Shown: positions 1 to 5,965 of the stretch, in pieces
Numbering within the stretch: position 1 is the first letter of the stretch
How the letters are laid out: every line of letters starts with the position of its first letter
Source of the DNA: Candidatus Bathyarchaeota archaeon RBG_13_52_12
GTDB taxonomy: Archaea; Thermoproteota; Bathyarchaeia; TCS64
Direction: 5' to 3'
Length of the DNA stretch: 11,038 nucleotides
Assembly: GCA_001774245.1 (NCBI GenBank)
Contig: MEZF01000108.1
Location: forward strand, 19,144 to 30,181
Program-made: the position numbers and the translations under genes
Notes under the pieces: model-generated
The model's database searches: none
Told to the model about the DNA's origin: nothing
What the model saw: only the letters and a program-made list of their open reading frames with translations

Positions 1-3000
1 CCCCCTCATGAAGTCTGTGAGGCTGAACTGCTTCGAAGGTTCCTCCTCCTTCTCATCATCGACGAAGATCTGACCAATTTCGAGGCCAACGAGTTCAAGG
101 CGGTCGACGTAATACTGATCTAGACCGTACTTCTTGACCATCTCGAGGGCGAGCTGCAAATATTTCTCTATCCCCCCTTTATGGACAGTCATCTGTAAGT
201 GGCCGCCACAACGCTGACACTTCCCACTGAGGGGCGGGCGCCTGTATTTGCGGTTGCACTTTGTGCAACGGAATGTCTGGCTCGTGAAGGCACGAAGGTT
301 CCCGACGATGTCCTTCATGAAGTGGCTGTTCAATATCTTCAGCGCGACCTGCTTCGAGTCGACCGCACGTAGCTTTGAAGCCAGTTCTAGCTGGCTGTCG
401 AGCTTCTCGACCATGGTGGTTAGGGTGTTGTAGGCACCGTGAAAGCTGCCGAGGTTAATGTCGCTGCACTCCTCGGTGTAGCTGAAACCCTGGAACTGGG
501 CCTCGGTGCCGAGGCGGGCCCCTATTGTGTCGACCAAGCCCCCATAAAGGCCGCTCCCCGCACCATCACCGCAGAGGCGATAGAACTCGGGTGGGTAACT
601 GGCATTGACGTCCACATTATGGGCCTCCTTGTCGACCTCACTAGGGTTTAGTAAGGGGATTACAAAGAGGGGCGCGTCCATCTGGCCCCCGCTCTGCTGG
701 GGGAGGTAGATCTTGCTGAAGTTAAGGAGTGGGTCGAGGGCTAGCATCACGGCGTCCTCGTCCCCGTCACAGTTCCTACGCTTGGCCGCGTGCCAGAGAG
801 GGTGGGCGTATTGGTTCCTGACCTTGGTGAATCCCACTAACCTGCCAGATATGGCGGCTGAGGTGTGTGGTGCGAGCCCCAGCAAGAGACATCCGATGAG
901 ATCTCCCCTGGTCTTGGCGTTATAGAATGGCTCCGTCTTGTAGAAGTCGCGTAGTTGATCGTCGAGAAACTTAGACACTTTGAGGAGGTACTCGCCGCAG
1001 TCCTCTGGGAGGATGACGTCCTGTACCTTGAGCTCAAGCATCTGTCCATCCTGCTCAAGCGGAGCCCCCTCGGTGTCATGGGCGTAGCCGAGACCCCGCA
1101 GCCTCTCGATCGAAACCCCGACTTCACGCGGCTTGAAGTGCGTTAGGGGAATGTCGGTGAGGTCGAACCGAAGAGTTCCATCCTTAAAGACGCTGAGGTC
1201 GTAGCGTGCCCTGAGAATACCCTTGGCGAGGCTCTCGGGGGTCCTCGTCTCATTCATAAGCCTTTTCACGCACTTGATTCGGCTCGGTAGCTGCCCACCG
1301 ATCATCCTCCTAGCCGCCTCGAGCTCCTCCTTTAGATCGACATCGACATTGGCGTAGGAAACAATCTCGGATCGGCACTGGGGACAGCGGGCCCCATCGA
1401 ACTTTATGCCGCATCGACTGCACCTTCTTATTTCACGCGTCTCACCGCCACAATTCTGGCAGATGGTGGTCGATCCAATGTCTGCGCAGTCCAGGCACTG
1501 GCGCTGAACAAGCTCAACCTTGACTGTCTTCCCCTTCTCGGCCTTCATTATGTCTCGCTGGGGGCCGCCAGCCTCACCCACGGGGTATAGACTGTGGACG
1601 TAGGGCGCCATCCTACGCTCCTTCGCCTTCTCAGGTCGACCCATTCGAGCCCCCACGAAGACCCCCACCTTCTCCCTTACCGGGAATCCCGAGAGGGCAT
1701 TCACAACCTCAAGAGGCTTCTCACCCATTATTTCGGAGTACCTTTGGGCTAGGTCAAGGGTCTTCGCAAGCACCATGGCCTCCTCTCCCAGGTCAAGGTA
1801 CCCGCCCTTCACACTGTGAGGGACCAAGAGCTTCTCCAGCGCCACCTTAACCTCGGGAACGTTGGGGAACTCGCTCGATTGGGGCCTGTACTCCGCTGCT
1901 AGGGTATTTCGGAGAGTGAGCAGCTCGTCCCTCGTGAGGGCGGACCAATGATAGTTCCACCTGGGATGGATTGGTACACCCATCTCAGTTATGGCTAGAG
2001 CCTCCTCGACTGTGGGTCGGTGTAAAGGACTAGCCTTAAGATACCCGAGTCTCTCGGCGAGCAGCCCCGTTAGGCTGATGCCCGCCTCGTCGCCCATCCT
2101 AGTGCATGCCGCGCCAAGGTCCTGTGTCCACTGATTCTCATCGTAGCCTGTTGGCAGGAGCGACTTGTTGTTTTGGATGAAGTCACCAGCGTTAGAGAGA
2201 TAGTCGCCGAGGAAGAGAATCCTTTCCACCTGTGGGAGAAGCCTATCCGCTTCAGTCTCCGTTTCGACGCGCTGTACAGAGCCATCCTTTAAGCTGACGA
2301 CGGGTGGCTCTATCGAGTCCACAGGACAGGTGGCAGCAGATTTCCCTGGGAGCTCGGTGCGCATCTGAACTCCGGTGGCAAGGAACTTGTTGAGTATAAT
2401 CATTGTAGCGGGGTGGACACCCGAGGCGGCTAGACCAGTGTTCCTAGCGCGACCATAGCGGAGGCGGAACCCACCTATGGCGCCGGGGAAGCTGAAGACG
2501 GGGCGGCCAACGATAATCTCTTCCATAAAGGCGGCGGTGGGCTCGGTCTTTGTCTCTCCCTCACCCTTCTTCTTTCTTCCCATCTTAAGGAGCCAATCCC
2601 ACCCAGTGACTCCGAGATTATCGCAAGCCCCGTGCAGCTTCCGTGCCCTACCCACTATCCCGTCAACAACGACGATTAGAGCCCCTCCGCGGAGTCTGTT
2701 TGTCTCTATCCCGGGAATGTCACGGTAGTTGCTCACCTCGTAAGAGTCGGTGGCGACTCCCGTAGCCTCGACGGGTATCTGGCGGATGGCGGCTTCGAGG
2801 TCCTCGTCGGTGACGTGATACTGGAAACGTCTGACTGTGCGCTCGTAGAGGCGGACCTCCTCAATGAAGCGCTGGACATGCTGCTCGCTTGGCTGAAAGT
2901 GCTCTAATCCGAGGCGCTTCCTGACGTGGTCGGCGACGACGAGGGTCATGGCTTGAGCGGTACCGCCCGCTGGGCGTATGGGGCCTGCGAAGTAGAGGCT

Positions 3001-3399
3001 GAGGTACTGAGTACGGTCGGGGTTCAGTCTTATGACTATCTTTGGGAGGCCCTCGATCGGTGCGACGGTGACCCCCTCCGTCATGATGGCGAGGGCAGTT
3101 CTGATTGCTTGGTCGGCAGCCTTCTCCTTCTCGAAAGAGCCGAAGCGCCCGAGAGTTATCTCCTCCGCTATCTTGAAGGCCATCTCCCTACGGTCCATTC
3201 CCTCGAGCTCTCTCATCCGGGCAGTTAGACCAGGAGGCCCCAGCATCTTTTCTACGCGCTCAGCTATATCATGGGTGATCTGGGGCTCAGGCTCCGTAGA
3301 AGCGTCGAGACCCTTCCTCTTCGCCTCTCCAGCGATCTTGTATAGCTTTGCCAGCTTCGCCTCTAAGTCGTCGAAGTAGGCCTTGTACTCTGGGGTCAT
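1..3399 (-). CDS. polC: DNA polymerase D (PolD) large catalytic subunit DP2, stop codon outside window
   Basis: DP2 is the polymerising subunit of the archaeal replicative polymerase PolD and works with the DP1 proofreading subunit at the fork. The 1133 codons read continuously from an ATG at 3397-3399. Visible marks are the DP2 N-terminal region with GGTAQA at residues 145-150; a four-pair cysteine zinc region at C635/C638, C647/C650, C660/C663 and C672/C675; the catalytic loop NCDGDED at residues 876-882, whose D878 and D880 match the aspartates essential for polymerisation in Pyrococcus; a C-terminal zinc site at C1045/C1048/C1061/C1064; and a PIP box QFSLTDFM at 1124-1131 for PCNA binding. 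Length is normal for an intein-free DP2. The reading frame meets base 1 exactly, and the PIP box indicates that almost nothing is missing. It lies 50 bp after the GGGP synthase and is probably its operon partner. No strong Shine-Dalgarno is seen. Confidence 0.98.
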   Translation of the reverse strand, partial: MTPEYKAYFDDLEAKLAKLYKIAGEAKRKGLDASTEPEPQITHDIAERVEKMLGPPGLTARMRELEGMDRREMAFKIAEEITLGRFGSFEKEKAADQAIRTALAIMTEGVTVAPIEGLPKIVIRLNPDRTQYLSLYFAGPIRPAGGTAQAMTLVVADHVRKRLGLEHFQPSEQHVQRFIEEVRLYERTVRRFQYHVTDEDLEAAIRQIPVEATGVATDSYEVSNYRDIPGIETNRLRGGALIVVVDGIVGRARKLHGACDNLGVTGWDWLLKMGRKKKGEGETKTEPTAAFMEEIIVGRPVFSFPGAIGGFRLRYGRARNTGLAASGVHPATMIILNKFLATGVQMRTELPGKSAATCPVDSIEPPVVSLKDGSVQRVETETEADRLLPQVERILFLGDYLSNAGDFIQNNKSLLPTGYDENQWTQDLGAACTRMGDEAGISLTGLLAERLGYLKASPLHRPTVEEALAITEMGVPIHPRWNYHWSALTRDELLTLRNTLAAEYRPQSSEFPNVPEVKVALEKLLVPHSVKGGYLDLGEEAMVLAKTLDLAQRYSEIMGEKPLEVVNALSGFPVREKVGVFVGARMGRPEKAKERRMAPYVHSLYPVGEAGGPQRDIMKAEKGKTVKVELVQRQCLDCADIGSTTICQNCGGETREIRRCSRCGIKFDGARCPQCRSEIVSYANVDVDLKEELEAARRMIGGQLPSRIKCVKRLMNETRTPESLAKGILRARYDLSVFKDGTLRFDLTDIPLTHFKPREVGVSIERLRGLGYAHDTEGAPLEQDGQMLELKVQDVILPEDCGEYLLKVSKFLDDQLRDFYKTEPFYNAKTRGDLIGCLLLGLAPHTSAAISGRLVGFTKVRNQYAHPLWHAAKRRNCDGDEDAVMLALDPLLNFSKIYLPQQSGGQMDAPLFVIPLLNPSEVDKEAHNVDVNASYPPEFYRLCGDGAGSGLYGGLVDTIGARLGTEAQFQGFSYTEECSDINLGSFHGAYNTLTTMVEKLDSQLELASKLRAVDSKQVALKILNSHFMKDIVGNLRAFTSQTFRCTKCNRKYRRPPLSGKCQRCGGHLQMTVHKGGIEKYLQLALEMVKKYGLDQYYVDRLELVGLEIGQIFVDDEKEEEPSKQFSLTDFMRG

Positions 3400-3449
3400 C
3401 TGAAGCTGGCTCAAATCTAGAAGCTAGGGTGCTTCCGGGAATAATAGGC

Positions 3450-4196
3450 TTAGGCCTTGAGGGCGGAGCTGATCTCAGCTATCCTATCGGTGACCTTGCT
3501 CTCCTCCTCAACTAGGGTGCCGGTCACGATGATCTGGGCGCCCGCCGTCTTCGCTGTCATAGCGGCTTTGGCATCTCGGATGCCTCCGCCAACGACGAGG
3601 GTGCTCCTGCAATACTTGCGTACCGCGCTTATCATCTGTGGCTGGACGGGCTGAGGTGCGCCTGATCCTGCCTCGAGATAGATGTAACGCATACCGAGTA
3701 GCTCAGCGGCGGATGCGTAAGCTACGGCGAGCTCGGGACGGTCGTAGGGGACAACCCGTGCTTGGCCTATATAGCCTGCTGCGCCTCCGTAACCTACGAT
3801 TATATAGCCCATGGGCATGGCTTCTAGTCCAAGCTTCTTTACCATTGGCGCCCCAATTGCCTGGCTGTCAATAACATAGTAAGTGTTGGTACTGTTGAGG
3901 AGGCTCATGAACCATATGGCGTCGGCTGCACCAGTGAGGCTGGTGAGATTATTAGGGAAGATTATGACGGGGAGCTTGACTACGGCCTTTATCCTCTTGA
4001 CGGCGTCCTCCATCTCAACGCCAGAGGCGACGGTGCTACCCCCCACCATAATGGCAGTGGTGCCCCCCGCCTCAGCATTCTTTGCGATTATGGCGCAGTC
4101 GTATCCCGATTTCTTCTCCGGGTCTAGGAGGGTCATGTGGATGCAGCCCTCCGATTTGATCTTGTCTTGAATGAGCTGCTCTACATGTTTAGCCAA
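3450..4196 (-). CDS. Geranylgeranylglyceryl phosphate synthase (GGGP synthase, group II-like)
   Basis: This TIM-barrel enzyme joins sn-glycerol-1-phosphate to geranylgeranyl diphosphate, forming the first ether bond of archaeal membrane lipids. Counted from the proposed start, it shows DPEK (25-28), GGS (52-54), the motif FMSLLNS (96-102), YLEAGSGA (173-180), VGGGIR (202-207) and IVTGT (223-227). The glycine-rich loops bind phosphate in this family. An upstream ATG at 4250 gives 18 extra residues (Ser/Thr/Arg-rich) that are only an out-of-frame reading of the preceding Elf1 gene. I therefore chose the TTG at 4194-4196, which gives 248 residues, near the usual family length. TTG overlaps the Elf1 stop in the 8-base string TTGGCTAA, which suggests translational coupling. 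A GAGGAGGAGG stretch about 12 bases upstream could serve as ribosome site. The function is secure; the exact start is not. Confidence 0.95.
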   Translation of the reverse strand: MAKHVEQLIQDKIKSEGCIHMTLLDPEKKSGYDCAIIAKNAEAGGTTAIMVGGSTVASGVEMEDAVKRIKAVVKLPVIIFPNNLTSLTGAADAIWFMSLLNSTNTYYVIDSQAIGAPMVKKLGLEAMPMGYIIVGYGGAAGYIGQARVVPYDRPELAVAYASAAELLGMRYIYLEAGSGAPQPVQPQMISAVRKYCRSTLVVGGGIRDAKAAMTAKTAGAQIIVTGTLVEEESKVTDRIAEISSALKA

Positions 4197-4440
4197 CCTT
4201 ATGGGTTGCCTCCTCCTCGTAGTACTTGTCGACGAATATGCTGTAGGCATCTACAGGGGCGGTGTTGGGCTCGATAGTTATCCGTCCATGGAGGTGGCAG
4301 GCGCTACAGCGTATACCAGCAAGGTTGTTCTTGGGGTCAATTGTGACCTTTATAGAATTCTTAGCACAGTTGGGGCATAGGAACAGCTCGGGTAGGGTCT
4401 TCCTGATAATTTTCTCTTCTTTCTTCCTTCTTCTTCCCAT
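4189..4440 (-). CDS. elf1: Elf1-family zinc-ribbon transcription elongation factor
   Basis: This 83-residue protein matches the archaeal/eukaryotic Elf1 (ELOF1) pattern: a basic start MGRRRKK, LPELFLCPNC, a second CxxC after GIRC, and the ending PVDAYS. C22, C25, C45 and C48 form one four-cysteine zinc ribbon. Eukaryotic Elf1 binds elongating RNA polymerase II near the downstream DNA and helps it pass obstacles; the archaeal protein is presumed to act on the archaeal polymerase. A GTG at 4444-4446 would add two residues, but ATG 4438-4440 has GGAG eight bases upstream and gives the family's typical MGRRKK-like N-terminus, so it is preferred. It sits 32 bp after nadE and overlaps the GGGP synthase start by 8 bases. 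The last residues after about 76 (EEATHKVG) are not conserved family sequence. Confidence 0.88.
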   Translation of the reverse strand: MGRRRKKEEKIIRKTLPELFLCPNCAKNSIKVTIDPKNNLAGIRCSACHLHGRITIEPNTAPVDAYSIFVDKYYEEEATHKVG

Positions 4441-4472
4441 GGACACATCTCCGTTTTGCGTAAACGTAGGGG

Positions 4473-5267
4473 TTAGCTTAGTCTTAAGATTGCCGGAGGG
4501 AGGCGCTTGTGTTCGTTAGCGACTATCCGAGCGACGATCCTTTCCACACTAGATTGTTCTACACCCGTTTCGGAGGCGATCTTGGAGGGGGTCCATCCTT
4601 TGAGATATGCGTAGACTATTAGGTCCAAGCCATCGTAGGGTAACCCGAGGTCCTCTTCGGTGTTCTGCCCTAACCAGAGGCGGGCTGATGCAGGCTTCTC
4701 CGTGATGCTCCTAGGGACTCCGAGGTGCCTTCCAAGGGCTCTGATCTGGTGTTTGTAGAGGTCCGCTAATGGCATGATGTCTACCCCTCCGTCGCCGTAC
4801 TTGGTGTAGTAACCGAGGTAAAGTTCTGTTTTATTCGAGGTGCCCATAACCATGGAACTGCGTTTGTTTGCGTAGTAGTATGTAAGCATCATTCTGAGAC
4901 GTGCTTTCATGTTGCCGTACGCTAATAGGTCTCTTGGGTCATAGGCAGGTATGTTATCACGCATCGCTTGTAATATGGGTGTGATTTCTATATGCTCACA
5001 CGTGACTCCGAGTACCGCACAGAGGCGCATCACATCGTCGACATCAGTTTTAGGCGTGATATCACGCTCCGGAAGGGTTAACGCCGTTACGTTTCTTGGT
5101 CCTAGAGCTTTTACTGTGAACACTAGAGCGACAGAAGAGTCTACTCCCCCACTAACAGCTACTACTACACCCTTTACTTGCGCTGTTTTAATCGTGTTAC
5201 TAATATATTCTATTATTTTCTCACAAGTGTTTACGGGGTCTATTTTTAACTGGTCTACGGTAAGCAT
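4473..5267 (-). CDS. nadE: NAD+ synthetase, ammonia-dependent type
   Basis: NadE converts nicotinic acid adenine dinucleotide to NAD+ using ATP and ammonia, the last step of NAD synthesis. The 264-residue protein has the N-type ATP pyrophosphatase P-loop SGGVDSS (39-45), GNMKARLRM (118-126), GTSNKTE (142-148), TKYGDGG (155-161), the acidic loop KPASARLWLGQNTEEDLG, and the closing EHKR..PP (from 252). There is no glutaminase domain, so it should use free ammonia or an ammonia donor. The ATG at 5265-5267 follows a TATA-like box at 5304-5316. There is no convincing Shine-Dalgarno, so a short leader is likely. It appears to be the first gene of the nadE-elf1-GGGP synthase-DP2 operon. Its 5' third is much more AT-rich than its 3' part (18 G+C of 60 at 5161-5220), and it contains one GTGATATCAC palindrome encoding part of R-D-I-T. 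Confidence 0.96.
   Translation of the reverse strand: MLTVDQLKIDPVNTCEKIIEYISNTIKTAQVKGVVVAVSGGVDSSVALVFTVKALGPRNVTALTLPERDITPKTDVDDVMRLCAVLGVTCEHIEITPILQAMRDNIPAYDPRDLLAYGNMKARLRMMLTYYYANKRSSMVMGTSNKTELYLGYYTKYGDGGVDIMPLADLYKHQIRALGRHLGVPRSITEKPASARLWLGQNTEEDLGLPYDGLDLIVYAYLKGWTPSKIASETGVEQSSVERIVARIVANEHKRLPPAILRLS
5054..5067. repeat. GTGATATCAC palindrome, copy 1 (14-bp perfect: GCGTGATATCACGC)
   Basis: This is a perfect 14-bp palindrome centred at 5060/5061 inside nadE. The shared core GTGATATCAC is 5056-5065. It is read on the minus strand as part of Arg-Asp-Ile-Thr. It is one of four exact cores within about 1.8 kb. There is no loop, so it suits binding by a protein dimer better than an RNA hairpin. 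Confidence 0.75.
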
Positions 5268-5303
5268 GTGTCTCTGGGGGTGGTTGCTGGATTAAACCGT
5301 TTC

Positions 5304-5316
5304 TTTATATATATTT
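5304..5316 (-). promoter_or_regulatory. TATA-like box of the nadE operon
   Basis: On the minus strand the sequence AAAATATATATAAA is a strong archaeal TATA box, preceded by an A/G-rich BRE-like stretch (TAGCTAA). Transcription would begin about 25 bp downstream, near 5285, leaving a leader of roughly 18 bases before the nadE ATG. Confidence 0.65.
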
Positions 5317-5401
5317 TAGCTAATTATTGTTTATGTACGTTATATTTGAATTGAACCGTCCGTTTATTACATGAAATTTTTAGTTTTTCGCGTTTATTGA
5401 G

Positions 5402-5418
5402 GGTACAACATATTTAAT
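5402..5418 (+). promoter_or_regulatory. Probable promoter (BRE/TATA-like) of the 5496 gene
   Basis: GGTACAACATATTTAAT contains an AT-rich TATA-like core at 5409-5418. Transcription would start near 5438, giving a leader of about 58 bases with GAGGTTAAGG just before the ATG as ribosome site. A second AT-rich core at 5472-5482 lies too near the ATG to be the TATA box unless the real start codon is internal. Confidence 0.45.
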
Positions 5419-5433
5419 CAAAAGGTTGATACG

Positions 5434-5451
5434 GCATACAGTTTTGTATAC
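5434..5451. promoter_or_regulatory. Dyad at the predicted transcription start, possible operator
   Basis: GCATACAGTTTTGTATAC forms two 7-bp arms with one mismatch around a 4-base centre. It covers the predicted start site of the 5496 gene. A smaller perfect dyad, ATCAA-AAGG-TTGAT (5417-5430), lies between it and the TATA-like core. The positions suit repression, possibly autoregulation, but no binding protein is known. Confidence 0.35.
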
Positions 5452-5495
5452 AGTGACGTTGTTGGTGGTACAAATATTAAACAGAGGTTAAGGAT

Positions 5496-5957
5496 ATGAA
5501 ATCCATTGAAGAAACCCAAATAATGATTCAAAAAGCCTTTCAAGACCCAATTACTGACTTATTATTAAAAAATAGTAATTTAACGAAGACACAGTTCGAA
5601 ACGCTTATGATTGACTTATTAATTGATGTAATGTCTGATGAAAAAGTACCATTTAAGGAAAAGACTATTTTTAGAACGCATAAAGTTAGCCGGGGCTCAT
5701 TTAGCCGTACTTTGTCTCAAGCTAGACATCGTGTGATATCTTCAATTTTCACTATTGTATTACTTAGCTACGTCGGTGTCTATGACTCTAAACCCTTTGA
5801 GGAGTATGAAAATCTCGCAGAAAAATTGAGAGAATACCTCACGGCTATAGAGAAATCAGGTACAAGTCACTCACCTTCGATTTACCGGCGGATCGAGGAG
5901 GAATTGATAGTCGGAATAGAGGCGCTGTCACGCCCAACGAAGCTTAAGGTGGTGTGA
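5496..5957 (+). CDS. Uncharacterised 153-residue archaeal protein, possible helix-turn-helix regulator
   Basis: I do not recognise this protein with certainty. It is predicted all-helical and soluble, with no signal peptide, cysteine cluster or clear enzyme motif. Residues 62-85 (HKVSRGSFSRTLSQARHRVISS and neighbours) are basic, with a Ser-Arg-Gly-Ser turn followed by an Arg-rich helix and then a hydrophobic helix IFTIVLLSYVGV (84-95). This resembles a recognition-helix arrangement, but it may equally be a packing helix in another fold. The C-terminal third is charged and helical. The ATG has GAGGTTAAGG immediately upstream. The gene stands alone, is divergent from nadE and convergent with hypF, and is strikingly AT-rich (14 G+C of 60 at 5521-5580) compared with DP2 or DP1. 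Its own promoter holds dyads, which would fit an autoregulator; that is inference. It is intact, not a fragment. Confidence 0.75.
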   Translation: MKSIEETQIMIQKAFQDPITDLLLKNSNLTKTQFETLMIDLLIDVMSDEKVPFKEKTIFRTHKVSRGSFSRTLSQARHRVISSIFTIVLLSYVGVYDSKPFEEYENLAEKLREYLTAIEKSGTSHSPSIYRRIEEELIVGIEALSRPTKLKVV

Positions 5958-5965
5958 TATCACAC
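5952..5965. repeat. GTGATATCAC palindrome, copy 2, across two convergent stop codons
   Basis: GTGTGATATCACAC is a perfect 14-bp palindrome. It contains the TGA stop of the rightward gene (5955-5957) and touches the TAG stop of hypF (5965-5967). A further half-site ATCACA follows at 5969. Being loop-free and not followed by a T-run, it does not look like a usual terminator. Confidence 0.75.

Larger units (their letters stand above)
5268..5495. other. AT-rich divergent intergenic region
   Basis: This 228-bp region separates nadE (leftward) from the unknown gene (rightward) and must hold promoters for both. It contains the nadE TATA-like box, a TATA-like box for the rightward gene, two short dyads, a direct repeat CGTTTATT (5361-5368 and 5391-5398, 30 bp apart), and a repeat GGTACAA (5402-5408 and 5467-5473), each copy followed by an ATATT-type AT run. 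No RNA gene or ORF was recognised in it. Confidence 0.7.

Noticed and set aside
837..1127. Short minus and plus open frames inside 1-3400, such as 837-1127, 2070-2285 and 2926-3228
   Set aside because: They are shadows of DP2, which reads continuously with its catalytic and zinc motifs across the whole region.
1..3399. Intein in DP2, common in this gene
   Set aside because: The DP2 frame reads as family sequence throughout, without intein block motifs, and the catalytic loop NCDGDED is uninterrupted.
5268..5495. Replication origin, because genes diverge here, DNA is AT-rich and polymerase genes are near
   Set aside because: No Cdc6/Orc1 gene and no recognisable ORB-type repeats with a G string; two divergent promoters explain the AT-rich DNA. 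A genome-wide skew plot would decide.
5952..5965. Bacterial CRP/FNR-like site
   Set aside because: TGTGA-TCACA half-sites are only 2 bp apart in place of 6, and the organism is an archaeon; the likeness is superficial.
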